Source: Sipunculus nudus
Taxonomy: Eukaryota > Annelida > Sipuncula > Golfingiida > Sipunculidae
DNA length: 64,000 nt
Assembly (NCBI GenBank): GCA_026874595.1
Contig: CM049312.1
Coordinates: 32,172,956-32,236,955, forward strand
Reading direction: 5' to 3'
This document shows positions 24,510 to 36,745 of the stretch, in pieces. Each line of letters begins with the position of its first letter. The stretch's first letter is position 1. The position numbers and the translations under genes were made by a program. Under the pieces are notes generated by a model, which was given only the letters and a program-made list of their open reading frames with translations, had not been told where the DNA came from and ran no database searches.

Positions 24510-25967
24510 CATCTGACCATCAAGAATGATGAAGCACATTTTCACCAACAAACCAGGTGAGCTACTAGAACTTGTAGCTGAAGAAAGTCAAGCCGAATGA
24601 ACCCGAACTAAAATCACGATATACGTTAGTTAATATGATTTTTAATAAACCAAAGCCAATATTTATTGTATTTACTTCTTGGATTGTATATAAGATGGTA
24701 AGTTTGTTGTCAAGTAAATTTTCGTTTGTACCTATATTCTGAACTTCATTTTCTTTAAACACACTGATATGACTGTTTATTTTGTCGTAATCGTCCATAT
24801 TGTTATAATTTTTAATATGTGTCTTTGTTTTTACATTCTACCTTTCAGGCAAACTCTGTTAATTATACAGAAAATACGTCATTTCTTATTTACATTAGGT
24901 TTCAGTATAAACATTGTTAACAACCTCGTCTATAGACATACCGCTAATGTATTTCGCTGAGTACTGCTAAGTTATACATGTTGAATTCGTGTCATAAATA
25001 CAAATAATTGCGGCCCCTGCAAGAGTAATCTTGTTAAGTTTCAAAGGAAATCTAGTGAAGCAAATATCAACGCACCTCTTATAAAAAGGTATTTGTCTAT
25101 GACTCTGACGAAAAGGCCAATTGAGCCGTAGGGCTATAATACTGTACCACCAATGAGTCTCATTTTACCGAATATAAGTGTGTACAGTCATGTGTAGTGA
25201 ACCGAAACCTTACCAGGACACTATAGAGTTATGCGTTGAATATATTCTTATACAGGTCCTTTTCCTGATATATATTTCTATATATTTACAGATTGTGTAT
25301 TTACACACAAAATTAATTTTTGTATTTGAAAATATCGGTATCTTATGGGTTCTGGTGTTTTTTTTTTCTTTTACACTGAGCTACAGAATGTCTACATATT
25401 ATTACCTTAATTCATAAAGCGAGACGTACCGTAAAACCTTGCACTGAGATACAACTGAAGTATAAACTTCATAAATTCATATATTGAGTTAATAAAAGAA
25501 GATCTGTCAGTTCAAAAAGGGTTCAACTTTAGTAGCAAGGAATCAACGTTCTTGCTAAGCTATTCATTGCAAAAAAAAAATTTACCTGACTGAATAAAAA
25601 TAAATTAAGTTGAACGATGATAACATCTCACCCATATGTACCCTCTTACTGTTCCTGCCATGAATCCTCATTCGCTAATTTTTGTATATAAAAAAATGTT
25701 AAGATAATAGAGGCAAAATAATTAATTTTTAAGATCATTTTAGTAAACCAAAAAAATCGTAGTAGTCACAACATATGGAATCATATATATCATGATTTTC
25801 ATTGCAGGACAACAGTTTGTAGACAATAAAAAAATAGAGGCACTCGAACAAAGGTTAGGTAAAGGAAGTTTAACATGTGGCGTTTTGACATACCAAGACA
25901 CATGTATACAGACGTTATCAGCTGGACCTCCAGTTAAAAGCGCCAGCTGGCACGTTTCTCGCAACAT

Positions 25968-25970
<3 letters not shown>
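24510..25970. other. Unassigned AT-rich DNA
   Basis: No gene was recognised. Hydrophobic short frames on the plus strand are typical of AT-rich non-coding DNA. Confidence 0.45.

Positions 25971-26037
<67 letters not shown>
25971..26037. repeat. (AT)n microsatellite
   Basis: About 33 AT units without interruption. Confidence 0.97.
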
Positions 26038-26042
<5 letters not shown>

Positions 26043-27611
26043 CAACACGGAATAGCAACACTGATTGAAACAAAGTACGGCCGTACTGTTTGAATAGTCC
26101 CAACGTCATCTATAGTTGTACATTACTTAAGACAAATGCCTTTAAGTTGTTTTTCCCCGTTTGGCAGGGAAAAGAGAATCGTACAAATATACACAAAGTA
26201 AATGCGACATATCTGCGCTTATTTTCTATTCGCCTAACTTCTAAAGGTGACTTAAATGTTAAAAGATACATATAATAGTAAAAATCAGTTATCAGCCATC
26301 ATATGCACTTTGATGTAAATATATGGTCCATACGATATGTACCTGTGTCATTACTGAAGGCGGCAAGATTTAACTCATTTTTTATCGGCAAGGCTCTAAC
26401 CATGGCATAACATATATATTAGGTAGTTCACCATATCTCTTTTATGGCAAATTTTAGCTACATTGTTGGGAACGAACCAGATGTTATTCTTGCCTGAAAC
26501 ATGGACTGAACTTATCTGTCTCCGTTTAACTGCCAACCTAAGTAAGAGCTAAAGATTCGCCATATATGTTTGAATGTCTAACTGCAGATCTTAATATATG
26601 TCGCAATTACAAATACAATAAAATTCTCTCTACCTCTAATATAATTAAAATCAAATCCCATGTACTATTAGAAGACATAGGAAGTCCTTTTACCAGAACT
26701 AACTTGAGATATTAGAAAAATAATTAGTTGGGAATGTCCCTCAATCAGAAGAAAATAAAAACTTCTTTTTGAGAATACTCAGTTTGTTCTCAGTAACGAT
26801 TGAAATTTAAGAAATACTCCAATTTTAATGACATTTGTCGGACGTGCCTTGCGTTCTCCCGACAGCCTCAACTCCCACCCTTCTGAGACCATCTATCTCA
26901 TAACGAACAGCAGCTATCATCGCCAAAGTCTGCGGACATGTTGAACTTTGGATTTTATTGCAAACTTAAACTTTTTTCCAACCTGAGATTGTAGATTGGC
27001 AGGTATATAAGTCAGTTATACATACAGTGCATGAGGGGTGACCACCAATACCGACCGGCCGACTTTCGGGAAATGCTGTATCTTCCCCGAACATCGGAAA
27101 GTGTCACAACGGCGTAGCAAACATATAAATAAGTGGAGTCTATACATATTTGTAATTGTTCATGGACCGAATGTGCTGTTAACTTGAACTTAGACTTAGA
27201 TTCAGAATTCATACACATTTTTTCTGTAGGAATTTAGCACAGTAAAAAATGACACCCGTGCAGCATGTTCACTTATCTCTTATGAAACAATGTCCGCCAC
27301 GGCCCTAATGACAGTTTCTTATTTCCGATAGCTAGCGCTGCATCTAGTGGTGGACAGGGGTTGAGAACATGGCGGAAACAACGGGTGTGGGAAATTTGGA
27401 GAAATAATATGCAGTGCTTCAAAGGTGTTAGAGGAATTCGCTTCCCATTACACATAGAAAATCTCTAACTCTTGTATCATTTAAAACTAATTTAAAATCG
27501 AATATCTTTCGGCAAGCTTTTGGTAATTGAAATGCTTCATTTTTTTGTTTCTTGGGATAGGCACAGGGAGTATATTTCCATGAAATTGTATGTAGGTTTG
27601 TGTGCGTGTGG
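26038..27611. other. Unassigned AT-rich DNA
   Basis: No gene or structured repeat was recognised. Confidence 0.45.
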
Positions 27612-27690
27612 GAATTGCGCTGTGAGTCCGACCATCGGAGAATTGGCGCTATATAATTACTATATATTATTATTATTATAATTATTATTT
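27612..27690 (+). repeat. Probable LINE/SINE 3' tail
   Basis: TTGCGCTGTGAGTCCGACC...AGAATTGGCGCTATATAA runs directly into a TTATTATTATT repeat. A GGCGCTATATAA word followed by an ATT-type tail is a common 3' end of L2/CR1-like LINEs and their SINE partners in animals. Only the tail is recognisable here. Confidence 0.5.
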
Positions 27691-28655
27691 TTATAATTTA
27701 TTAAATAATCGCCCGATTCCGCACGAATGACGAAGACTGATAAAGATGATAATGACAGGTCATCGGAATGAAAACACCAGTTTTAAGGAGAATAGATGAA
27801 ACCAGAGCTGAGAAACTGACAACCTTCCTGCCATCCGGTAATCTTAAAAAAAACCATAAAGGTGACGCCACCAGTCTTGGATAATTTATAAAACTAGTCA
27901 TGATCAATAAACATATGACGTTTCAGAACACCAGATCAAACCACAACTGATAAAGTGACGACTTCCTGTAAATTGGCATTCTAAAATATAAGAAAAAAAC
28001 TAGGAAATATGGAAAAAACAGTTGGCGTCATCAGATAAAACTAGTCTTGATCAATAAATATGAGATTTAGGGACATTAGATAAAACTACAGAAGAAAAAC
28101 TGACACCTTGCTGTAATTTGACAGTCTAAAAATAAAGAGAAAGTTGTTTACTTTTATACGAAAGCCAAAACATTAATACTTTAAGACATATCTTGGAAAA
28201 AGCAGAAATAAGTAGGTCCTCTCAGGTGGCGCCACCTTCAGGTCAAAATCAAATTGCAGTCAAATGATCAATATTCCTGTGAAATTTGGTGCTGAAGATT
28301 GCAACAATTCCTAAGATATTTGGTAACACACACGACATACCAGAAAAGATCTTCTAGCAGCCTGATTTCTAAAACAATCCATCAAGCCTATCTTGAGATA
28401 TCAGACCATTTGCATGTATTTTACGTTTTTGCTGGGCTGCTATAACACGCTGAATTACTCAGGGAATACAGGTCACACTGACCTTATTTCAGGTATGCAA
28501 AGAGATCGTTTTATAACCGCTGAGAAGTAAAGTTCCATGATCCTAGCCCTTACTGATACGTAAGGCTAAAAGAAGACCTTGGGACCAGGCAGAAGAACGA
28601 TGGAAAAGGGAGATCGCTGCAGCTTACCAAGACTGAAAGTCAGCTGAGCTAAAAA
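27691..28655 (+). mobile_element. Repeat family F, copy 1 (left end unclear)
   Basis: The right end (AAGTCAGCTGAGCTAAAAA) is shared with the copy ending at 33539 and, inverted, with the copy starting at 56819. Internal degenerate units of about 160 bp are visible (GGTGACGCCACCAGTCTTGG near 27862 and TTGGCGTCATCAGATAAAAC near 28023), each followed by AACTAGTC(A/T)TGATCAATAAA. The AACAAGTG-type left end of the family is not evident here, so this copy is truncated or eroded on the left. Confidence 0.6.
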
Positions 28656-29476
28656 CATGCGGTCAGTTCTTAAAGTACGTTTCACAGTTTTTTTTCAAAG
28701 ATCAGACTGGCCTATGGAGAAAGCTTCAAGTTGGGACTTGTGTTATTTTGCCCAGTTTAGAACTCCCGGGAAAAAATTGCCATAGATTCACCAGAGACTG
28801 AGGTCTCTTCGAAAAGTGATGAATGAATACTGAGCCGTAACGGCAAGCAATTAAAGAAAATCGTATCCTTCTGCATGGTGCTTGCTATGATGGTTTGGTT
28901 GTATGCGTCATTTTGAAGCTGGAGAAAAACCACAGGAATTAACAATAACAAATGACCAGGAATGCATTGTGAAGAGTTGAATGAGTTTACAGACATCGTC
29001 GGTAATGTCGGCCCAACCTATAACCTATATACATGGATAACGGGGCATATCATGACTCAGTTGTGTGGGACAGTTATAGCATCGACGGTCCTACTTACTA
29101 ACGGACCGAATATCATTTCTTCCTTTCAGAATTTTATTATTCCAACCATCAATACCGTATGTTTACAAACCCAACCATATGGCGGAGGACATTTTTGCGG
29201 TTTTGTTATTATTACAAAGGAAATGCCTTACATATTTCATGCATTATATATTTGTTTCTTTGGATACTGTATGTTTTATAGATTATACGTAATATGTCAT
29301 GCATGTCAATGCTGTGGTTAGCGGGAGCAAAGAGCAGGTTTATTTATCAAGCGCATGACTGGGTTCGATCGTCTCTCATGATTTTATAAACCTAATATAT
29401 GAGCCATGAATCGTTGTGGGAATACATCCAATAGCAATTAACAAACTAGATATTTCTTGGCACCGCAGGTGCCATA
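28656..29476. other. Unassigned DNA between elements
   Basis: No gene was recognised. A 119-codon plus frame (28962-29321) is rich in aromatic and hydrophobic residues and matches nothing I know. Confidence 0.4.
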
Positions 29477-29495
29477 GTATCCCCAGACAATTAAC

Positions 29496-29527
29496 CCCCC
29501 CCCCTTTAAGAATAGCCCCCCCCCCCC
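29496..29527. repeat. Two poly-C tracts
   Basis: Runs of about 10 and 13 C separated by TTTAAGAATAG, next to the left end of element G. Confidence 0.9.
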
Positions 29528-30263
29528 ATCTTCAGCAACAATTAATATCAGACCACACTCATAGAAAAGGTCACTCTCATAGAAAAGTTCATGACCCCAA
29601 TTTCAATATACATCATCCCCTAACCCATGTCTATGTATATGTATGATATGAAAGAAATCTGTCCATTAGTTTTTGACTTATAATGCTCATAGTACTGTTA
29701 AGTGGCAATGATGGGGTTTAAACGGCACGAAAACAAGTAAAAGAATAACAGGTGGCGCTACCAGTTTCCGGTACATGACAACACTATCCAAGATCTTCGG
29801 TCAAGTTGATATTTTGACCAATCCATGCATCCTTTATTGAGATATTAATGATTTTGTGTAATTTTCACCTTATATGGCAATATTCAAGGTCAAGGCCACT
29901 CTGAAAGGAAAGGTCATGACCCAAATTTATATATACATCATCCCATTACCCATGTTTATGTATATGCATAATATAAAAGAAATCTGTTCATTAGTTTTTG
30001 ACTTATAATGCTCACAGTACTGTTAAGTGGCAATGATGGGGTATTAAACGGCACGAAAACAATTAAAGAATAATAGGTGGCGCTACCAGTTTCCGGTACA
30101 TGACAATACTATCCAAGATCTTCGGTCAAGTTGATTTTTTTACCAATCCATGCATCCCTTATTGAGATATTAAAGATTTTGTGTAATTTTAACCATATAT
30201 GGCAATATTCAAGGTCATGACCCGAATTTAAATAAACATCATCCCATAACCTATATCTATGTA

Positions 30264-31150
30264 CAGTGAACTCCCGCATGACGACCACCCGTTAACACGA
30301 CCACCCAGCTAACACGAACACTTTTCTTGGTCCCAGAATTGTCTAATATAGATCATCATATAAAAAACTTCGGTAACACGACCACCCCGCTATCACGACC
30401 AACGACCGACTTTTTTGGTCCTGACCTTCAGATGAGCCCCCGTATCACGACCACTAGCCCATGGCGACCGCGGCCCGTGAAGCAGATGACACGCTCATCG
30501 CCCAGCCTGGACTTAGATAATAGCCCGTAATTAATTAGCCAGGCACGTGGGCAAGTTTTTTTTCAGCTACCAAGCATTGGTTAGGCTTTTTTATAATGCC
30601 GCCCCACCTGTTAGCCAAACTATACGCATCGATAGATATTGGAATCCATGGTCCGTTACATTGTTTGTTGAGTACGGCTGTTAGAATAGCGTTTAACATA
30701 CTGATAAAAAAGGAGATTGACAAACATAACTGACACCACACGCATGAATTCCGGTAAGCAAAGTAAAACTGTGACAAATCCAGTTCAATGATCAAGCACA
30801 AACCATATGAATAACACTTCATTCTGTTCTCACTACGTGTTTGACATCAGACCATCTTCGTGTTAAGACCAATGCTGCGAGAATGACTACAATGCCAACT
30901 CATAAAAATCTAAAGAGCTCAGCCTCAAGGAGAAGATAGAACTCATCAAGACCGCCGAGACTCGGTACAATCAAAGAAAACTAGCCACTCAGTATGGGAT
31001 TTTGAATTAAAACGAGACATCAACTTAACATTTACTTGAAATACCCTTATTATCGCCTGCGATATTATTAGCAGACTAATGTACAAGCATCCCGCTAACA
31101 CGACCACTTTGCCTGGTCCCGCAGGTGTTCGCGTGAGCGGGGTGTTACTG
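30264..31150. mobile_element. pogo/Tigger-like (Tc1-mariner superfamily) non-autonomous element
   Basis: An 887-bp insertion flanked by TA on both sides (30262-30263 and 31151-31152). Joining the flanks restores CTATGTATATGCA, exactly the sequence found at the same place in uninterrupted units of the host array, which proves the insertion boundary. The ends are imperfect inverted repeats, CAGTGAACTCCCGCATGACG and (reverse-complemented) CAGTAACACCCCGCTCACGC. Subterminal direct repeats TAACACGACCACC recur at least four times near the left end and once near the right. A broken transposase fragment lies at 30906-31010. TA duplication, CAGT ends and a CENP-B-like fragment together point to pogo/Tigger. 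Confidence 0.88.
30906..31010 (+). pseudogene. Fragment of pogo/Tigger transposase, CENP-B-type N-terminal HTH
   Basis: The plus frame reads about 34 residues including ELSLKEKIELIKTAE and, a few residues on, NQRKLATQYG, then a TAA stop. This is the helix-turn-helix signature of the CENP-B N-terminal (psq-like) DNA-binding domain of pogo/Tigger transposases, in the order lysine-rich start, KxxLI helix, and Q(R/E)xLAxxFG recognition-helix region. A TAA lies in frame just upstream (30903-30905), while an ATG about 15 bp further upstream is in a different frame, so the start has suffered a frameshift. The catalytic domain is absent. It is a non-functional remnant. Confidence 0.75.
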
Positions 31151-31928
31151 TATATGCACAATATGAAAGAAATCTGTCCATTAGTTTTTGACTTATAATG
31201 CTCATAGTACTGTTAAGTGGCAATGATGGGGCTATTAAACGGCACGAAAACAAGTAAAAGAATAACAGGTGGCGCCACCTGTTTCCGGTACATGGCAATA
31301 CTATTCAAGATCTTCGATCAAGTTTATTTTTTTTACCAATCCGTGCATCCAATATTGAGATATTAATGATTTTGTGTAATTTTCACCATATATGGCAATA
31401 TTCAATGTCAAGGCCACTCTCGGAGGAAAGGTCATGACCCCAATTTAAATAAACATCATCCCGTAACCCATATCTATGTATATGCATAATATAAAAGAAA
31501 TCTGTCCATTAGTTTTTGACTTATAATGCTCACACTACTGTCAAGTGGCAATTTTGGGGGTATTAAACGGCACGAAAACAAGTAAAGAATAATAGGTGGC
31601 GCCACCAGTTTCTGGAACATGATAACCCTATCCATTATCTTCCATCAACTTGATTTTTTCGGATCAATCCATGCAAGATTTCTTTAGATATTTAAGAATT
31701 TGTGTGATTTTCCTATTCAAGGTCAAGGACACTCTCCTAGTCAAGGTCCTGACCTCATTTTAAATAGGCGTCGTCCTCTCACCCATGTCTATACATATAC
31801 ATTGTACCAAGTTTGGTTAAGATCTGTGAAATATTTTTTAAGTTATCGCGCCAACAAGATTTATATGCGGCGGCGGCGACGGGACCGGTATGAAAACATA
31901 GTATCCCCCCGATTTTGTCTGGGGATAC

Positions 31929-32140
31929 AAATATATATGTAAGTTTCCTATGAACAGTTCACGTGCATGAGATCACTTTGCAGGCTTCATTACTCTCGGA
32001 TTAAAATGGCCCATAAGACTGTGCTGAGACGTTACCTGATACAGGTACACCTTGCTCATCTCGCTTCGTTGGACAAACATAAGGTATAAATAACCACACA
32101 CGGGTCTTTATTACCCGTAATTAAAGGAATAATGAAATTG
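31929..32140. other. Spacer between elements G and F
   Basis: About 210 bp of DNA in which I see nothing recognisable. Confidence 0.4.
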
Positions 32141-33539
32141 AAACAAGTGACCCATTGGTCATGACGCTCAGCTGGGTAACATGACATTTCAGTCAAACAT
32201 TCACGACATGAATATATCATCTGAAAGCAAAGCTGAGATTGACTTTAGATATAATTTTGATCTTCTGACACCAAAGTCGACAGGGTTTATCCGTAAGTGA
32301 TGGGCACACATATGTTAATCTAATCATTGTTTGTCTATACAGGTTGTACAAGAGAAGAATAAATCAAGGTCACCAGATTTCAAGCATCCCTGAGAACTTA
32401 ATTGAAACATTTTGTCTCGATATTTAGGACAAAATATGATTCGACGTACACAAGAAATCCAAAACAGAAAGAGGAAGATGTATCATTCTCCTAATCTGAC
32501 CTTGAAAATCAAGGTCAAGGTATCAAGTTTTAAACTCAAACGTGATCATGACAAACAAAAGTTGTGGAAAATCTGAGTGTGAAAAATGCTTTGACGTTCA
32601 ATGTCAACATTTTTCGATCACATTTAAAACTTCGGTTAAAACAACTTGTGTAACAATTTGGAGAACAAAATATCAAGTTCTTCAAAATCCACAAAAAATT
32701 ACGGTCGGCTGACTTGACCTTGAATAATAAGGTCAAGGTCACCAGTTTACAAGCTCCATCCTTGATTTTGGTAGAATTTGTGTTTAAAACTGAGGGGAAA
32801 TATGCAGCACTTCCATAGTAATTGCGTTCTAAAATTCTATACTCTTAAGACTGATGACAGCGACAGACGATGGGACTGAAAAAGCAACTGCAGCAATTGC
32901 TGAAAGATGTTCAATAAACATACCAGGTTTCGGTACACTTGAAAATCCACAGTTGAGAAACAAATAGCATTTATGAATTTGACATTATTAATATTTAGTA
33001 TAAAATGCTTTAAAAATATAATAAAATACAGGTGGCACCATCAGTCTTCAAAAACTGATAAAACTAGTCACAAAAAATAAAAATAAAAAGGTTTCATGAC
33101 ATTAGATGAACCGGAGCTTAGAAACTGATTGATTGCTTTCATTTGCTAGACTCGAAAATAGAAAAGAAAATGTGTAAAATTTGAAAAAATATACAGGTGG
33201 CCCTACCATGCAGTCTTGAAACTGGTGAAACTGTAAATGATCAATATTAGCAAAGCAAGAATCATGGCAATCAACGCATTAATTATTGAGATACTGGTGT
33301 TTTTGTATCAGTTTTCAATTATTGTGGGGTTCACTGAGAAGCCCCGTAACTCGGATATTATAGGTCGCAGTGACCTAATTTTAGGTATCCAAAGAGATTT
33401 TATAGGCCTCCACGGATATTCAGTAAGAGATGTCTAGCTCTAGTGGTTACGATTTCGGCCAGACGGAAGGATGGAAGGACAACGGACAATGGGTCAGCGC
33501 AATAGCTCAGAAGGACTGGAAGTCAGCTGAGCTAAAAAA
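32141..33539 (+). mobile_element. Repeat family F, copy 2, both ends present
   Basis: The left end, AAACAAGTGACCCATTGGTC then ATGACGCTCAGCTG, and the right end, AAGTCAGCTGAGCTAAAAA, both match the inverted copy at 56819-59076. The left half has TGACCTTGAAWAWYAAGGTCAAGG palindromic blocks (near 32497 and 32711). The right half has two internal units about 164 bp apart (CAGGTGGCACCATCAGTC near 33030 and CAGGTGGCCCTACCATGC near 33194), then GGTCGCAGTGACCTAATTTT and an ACGGAAGGATGGAAGGACAACGG block. No protein is visible. The style recalls bivalve elements with internal repeats of about 160 bp (pearl/BIV160-like), but that link rests on memory only. Confidence 0.7.
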
Positions 33540-35328
33540 TTGTGATTGCTAAATTACAATAAACTTTACTCGTATTGTCAATGTGCAGTTCGGCTCTGGT
33601 GCAATCAGCTTCGTGCAAAGATGAGGTCAGATTTCGGCAAATGGAATATTTGCCAACAAAAACTTTCTTTAAGCAATGATGCTTTACATTGGGGAATGTA
33701 CAAATCGCAAAGTTTAACCAAGATGAATATTATTGTGTAATTATTATTTTTATTTGTTACACCTAAGTTATATAATAACATGCTGTTTACAGTGTGAAAA
33801 CTTAAAAAAATTGATAGCTGTTCGACCTCATGAATATCATTGCTGGTTGGAAATCTTCAAATACTCTATAGATGAATCTAGAAGGGTCACACACCGGGCG
33901 CTGCGACCAAATATTTAGCTTTTGAAGTGCTTGTACGAGTTTGTACATGTATGGTTAATTGTCCCGCGCGATAAGCTCCATTTATTACCTGTCAGTGCCA
34001 CTAGGCCCCGGAATTTGGAACCATTTTATCTTTAATGAATTGATATATACGTAGACGATGTGTTTTGTAGTTGATTCAACTGCCTTTCCCGTCTGCTGTC
34101 AAGTGATGTGTTGCCCGCTTCTTAGATACGGCATAATGCAATCAATTAAACATTACTAACAGTGTTTACTCATACTCTCTCAAACTGAGCTCAGCCGAAA
34201 TAAGTGTGACCTCGTTGAAATATCAAAATGCATTTGCACTAATGAAAACAGTACGGCGGTAACGCGGACAACGAGGTCGTCATATAAAGTACAGTCGCAT
34301 GATGAAATAGTAAATGTTCTATTTATATGAAGTCGTGTATATTTAAAACACATGCACATACGTACACACTAACACATGTGAAGGTATATATACATACAGT
34401 GCTTTTTAAGTGTCACATGTTGCTTATGCATCTCACGTTTTCCGCTCGGGAGGTTATTTATAACAGAGTGTATTCAAATACGAGGAACAATTATCATAGG
34501 GTTTATGGACGGGCGTGTCCAACCTGTGTGTGTGTTTAGTGTAGTTGATCAAACAATCTGTTTGACTGGAGTGTTTAGCCAGGTCGGTATTTGCCTACTC
34601 ATAAAAGCATTGGTATACACACCCTCGAGGGTGAAATATTTGCATTTGATTATCCCTCCATGCTTGTATAGTAACGTCCGTTAAAGGCGATATCATGCAG
34701 CATCCGTTTCAATATACATGTATTTTATTTTGTGTATACCAAACAGCTTAAAAAAAATGCCCCAGACACAGTTCCTTAAAGCATACCGGATAGGCCTTAT
34801 GCTCTTTTGCCGATAACCCTTCTGTCCAGAACGCTGTTTTAGAGATCGGGATAGTTTTCATTCCTCTGTCTCTTACGAGAACTTGTAGGTATATCTGATA
34901 ATCAACTGTGATAAAAAACGTGTATGTATAATCAAGTTAGCATATCGGTACAATATTAAAAAATGAGTTTGTTTTACATTAATATCTTTGCGTAAGGATG
35001 CAGTCTTAATATTTAATATCACGGTTTCATGATCAGGTTATACAGTATAATACTATATGAATGCATGGGCTGATGTCATTTCCTGGAGTGTCTGTTTTAA
35101 AACGTGTTCGTTTAATGTAGAATAATGCATTTGAATGTCTATGGGCTTATGTGTGAGTGTAAATTGTATTCTATGTGCTGATGATATATATTCATTATTC
35201 TTATTTGATATATATGCTATTTTTGCAATAGCGTTCGATATGGTTAACCAGCTCATTTGAATGTAGGGCTGTATCTTTTTGTAAGCGTGTCTATTTTATT
35301 GTATGTGCTTTGATATGTTCATTGTGTT

Positions 35329-35330
<2 letters not shown>
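33540..35330. other. Unassigned DNA
   Basis: No gene or structured repeat was recognised. Confidence 0.45.

Positions 35331-35365
<35 letters not shown>
35331..35365. repeat. (TA)n microsatellite
   Basis: About 17 TA units. Confidence 0.96.
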
Positions 35366-35368
<3 letters not shown>

Positions 35369-36386
35369 GTAATTACTGATGTAATGACGTCTTATTATCT
35401 TTATGTTTTTGTAAGTCTGCGGCACGTGTGTTTGCGTGTGCCTTCGATAAAGTTGACCGGATCCTGCACGGATTTTTCACGTGACACCATGTTTTCTCAG
35501 ACCGGTTATCTTGCACAAGAATCACAGTATGGTGTTTTGTAAGAGCTATATACAAAGCCCTATTGTATTTTATCTGCGAGTTTATCTTAAGATCCTGTTG
35601 CTCTTCTTGCTTGTGGTTATCGTTTGCGGATATAAAAGTGCACATGTGATCCCGTTTCATATCGCTCCGCACCTGGTACTCGACTGTACGGTAAACAAAT
35701 CAACATGGCCGGACTTATCTGCTAAATATATCCGGTCGACGTGTTTGGCAGATTATTGTAGCCATGTGATAACGAAATGGTCTGCTCTCATAAATAAAAG
35801 CACATGTTAAAGGCAGGCAGCTTTATTTAGGTAGTATAAATTTATTACAGTGTGCAATAAATTACAGTAAACGGATTATCATTTCCTTGAGACGAAACCC
35901 GCTGAGCATTCCTAGTGCGTTATATCATATTTCCTTTCTATCCTGTGCTGTTACATTAGCTAATATGCCTCAGTTTCTAGTTAGGTAGTTTATTGGGGGC
36001 AGACTAAATATATTTTGGTGGAGTTTCGACTATGCTCAACTCATTTTACTTCAAATATAAAAACCAAGGAAAGCCATTTTGTGTTTGAACATGTACTTAT
36101 CCCTCATATCTGCTCATCAGGTTGAGGTATTCTGGCAAGAGTATAGTAACACATTACACGTTTGTGTCCTGCTGCTTGAAATACGTATAAACCGATTCGG
36201 GGAGTATATCCATAAATGCCACTGTTTAGAGCTGTTTGTTGGTGTCAGACTGAATGTACTGCCTTTTTCTGCTTGAGTGCATAAACAGATTTTGTATTAT
36301 TCTCGATTATCGCCCACTTATCTGATATATCCACCAAAATTGGTGCAAATTCGAATTCGAAGGAAAAAGAAAAAAATGTCATCCCA
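35366..36386. other. Unassigned DNA
   Basis: The longest plus frame (35481-35810, 109 codons) contains a hydrophobic stretch (LKILLLFLLVVIVCG) and then polar sequence, but shows no family motif and no splice context. I do not call it a gene. Confidence 0.35.
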
Positions 36387-36499
36387 CCATGTGTCTCTCA
36401 TTTACTTGCACGTGCGTTTCGCTTAAAATTAACCGTGGGTCTCACTCACCTGTGTGTCTCACTTACCTGTGTCTCACTCGACCGTGTGTCACACTTACG
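36387..36499 (+). repeat. Degenerate minisatellite of about 17-21 bp
   Basis: Successive units of the form ACC(T/G)GTGTGTCTCACTTACC (CATGTGTCTCTCATTTAC, CCGTGGGTCTCACTCACC, TGTGTGTCTCACTTACC, TGTGTCTCACTCGACC, GTGTGTCACACTTACG). Confidence 0.7.
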
Positions 36500-36544
36500 A
36501 TGCGCGATAATCGGGCTAAGTAGCCACGGTCTAGTGGTCGGCCG

Positions 36545-36745
36545 ACGGTCATTGTAACGGACATTCCTGGATCCTGATCATTGGCGGGATTTACACCAAA
36601 ATTTAATTGCTTGTTTATTGGACATACCCGAAATTTCTTGAAAATTTCACGTAATTCAGTTCATGACTGCGAAAATTATGTTCCGAACAAACACACATAT
36701 ACAAGAACAGGGGTGAACGCATATCCTCCTTGCCGGGGCAATTAG
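36545..36745 (+). repeat. Dispersed repeat family A, copy 3
   Basis: ATCCTGATCATTGGCGG, ACACCAAAATTTAATTG, TTGAAAATTTCACG, CCGAACAAACACACATA and the end CCTCCTTGCCGGGGCAATTAG align with the copies at 717, 9930 (minus) and 56196. Confidence 0.65.

Larger units (their letters stand above)
29477..31928. mobile_element. Tandem-repeat-bearing element G with GTATCCCCAGACAA inverted ends
   Basis: A 14-bp perfect inverted repeat, GTATCCCCAGACAA, marks both ends (29477-29490 and 31915-31928). The right end can also fold on itself (GTATCCCC...GGGGATAC). Between them lie about five degenerate units with a period of roughly 304-325 bp, each with GGTCATGACCC, CATGTCTATGTATATG, GAAATCTGTCCATTAG, GACTTATAATGCTCA, AACGGCACGAAAACAA, GGTGGCGCTACCAGTTTC and CAAGATCTTCGGTCAAG. 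A CGGCGGCGGCGACGGGACC block precedes the right end. The array is split by the 887-bp insertion at 30264-31150. No protein is encoded. Confidence 0.75.

Noticed and set aside
25425-25490. CCGTAAAACCTTGCACTGAG as a pogo-type terminus
   Set aside because: No partner end, no subterminal repeats and no TA-flanked boundary could be found.
32845-32885. CTGATGA...GAAA arrangement suggestive of a hammerhead
   Set aside because: The arms between the two words do not pair, and the segment is explained by family F sequence.
35481-35810. 109-codon plus frame with a signal-anchor-like stretch
   Set aside because: One hydrophobic segment alone is common in random AT-rich frames, and nothing else supports a gene.
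36387-36499. CRISPR-like array
   Set aside because: The units are directly adjacent and degenerate with no unique spacers, so it is a minisatellite.
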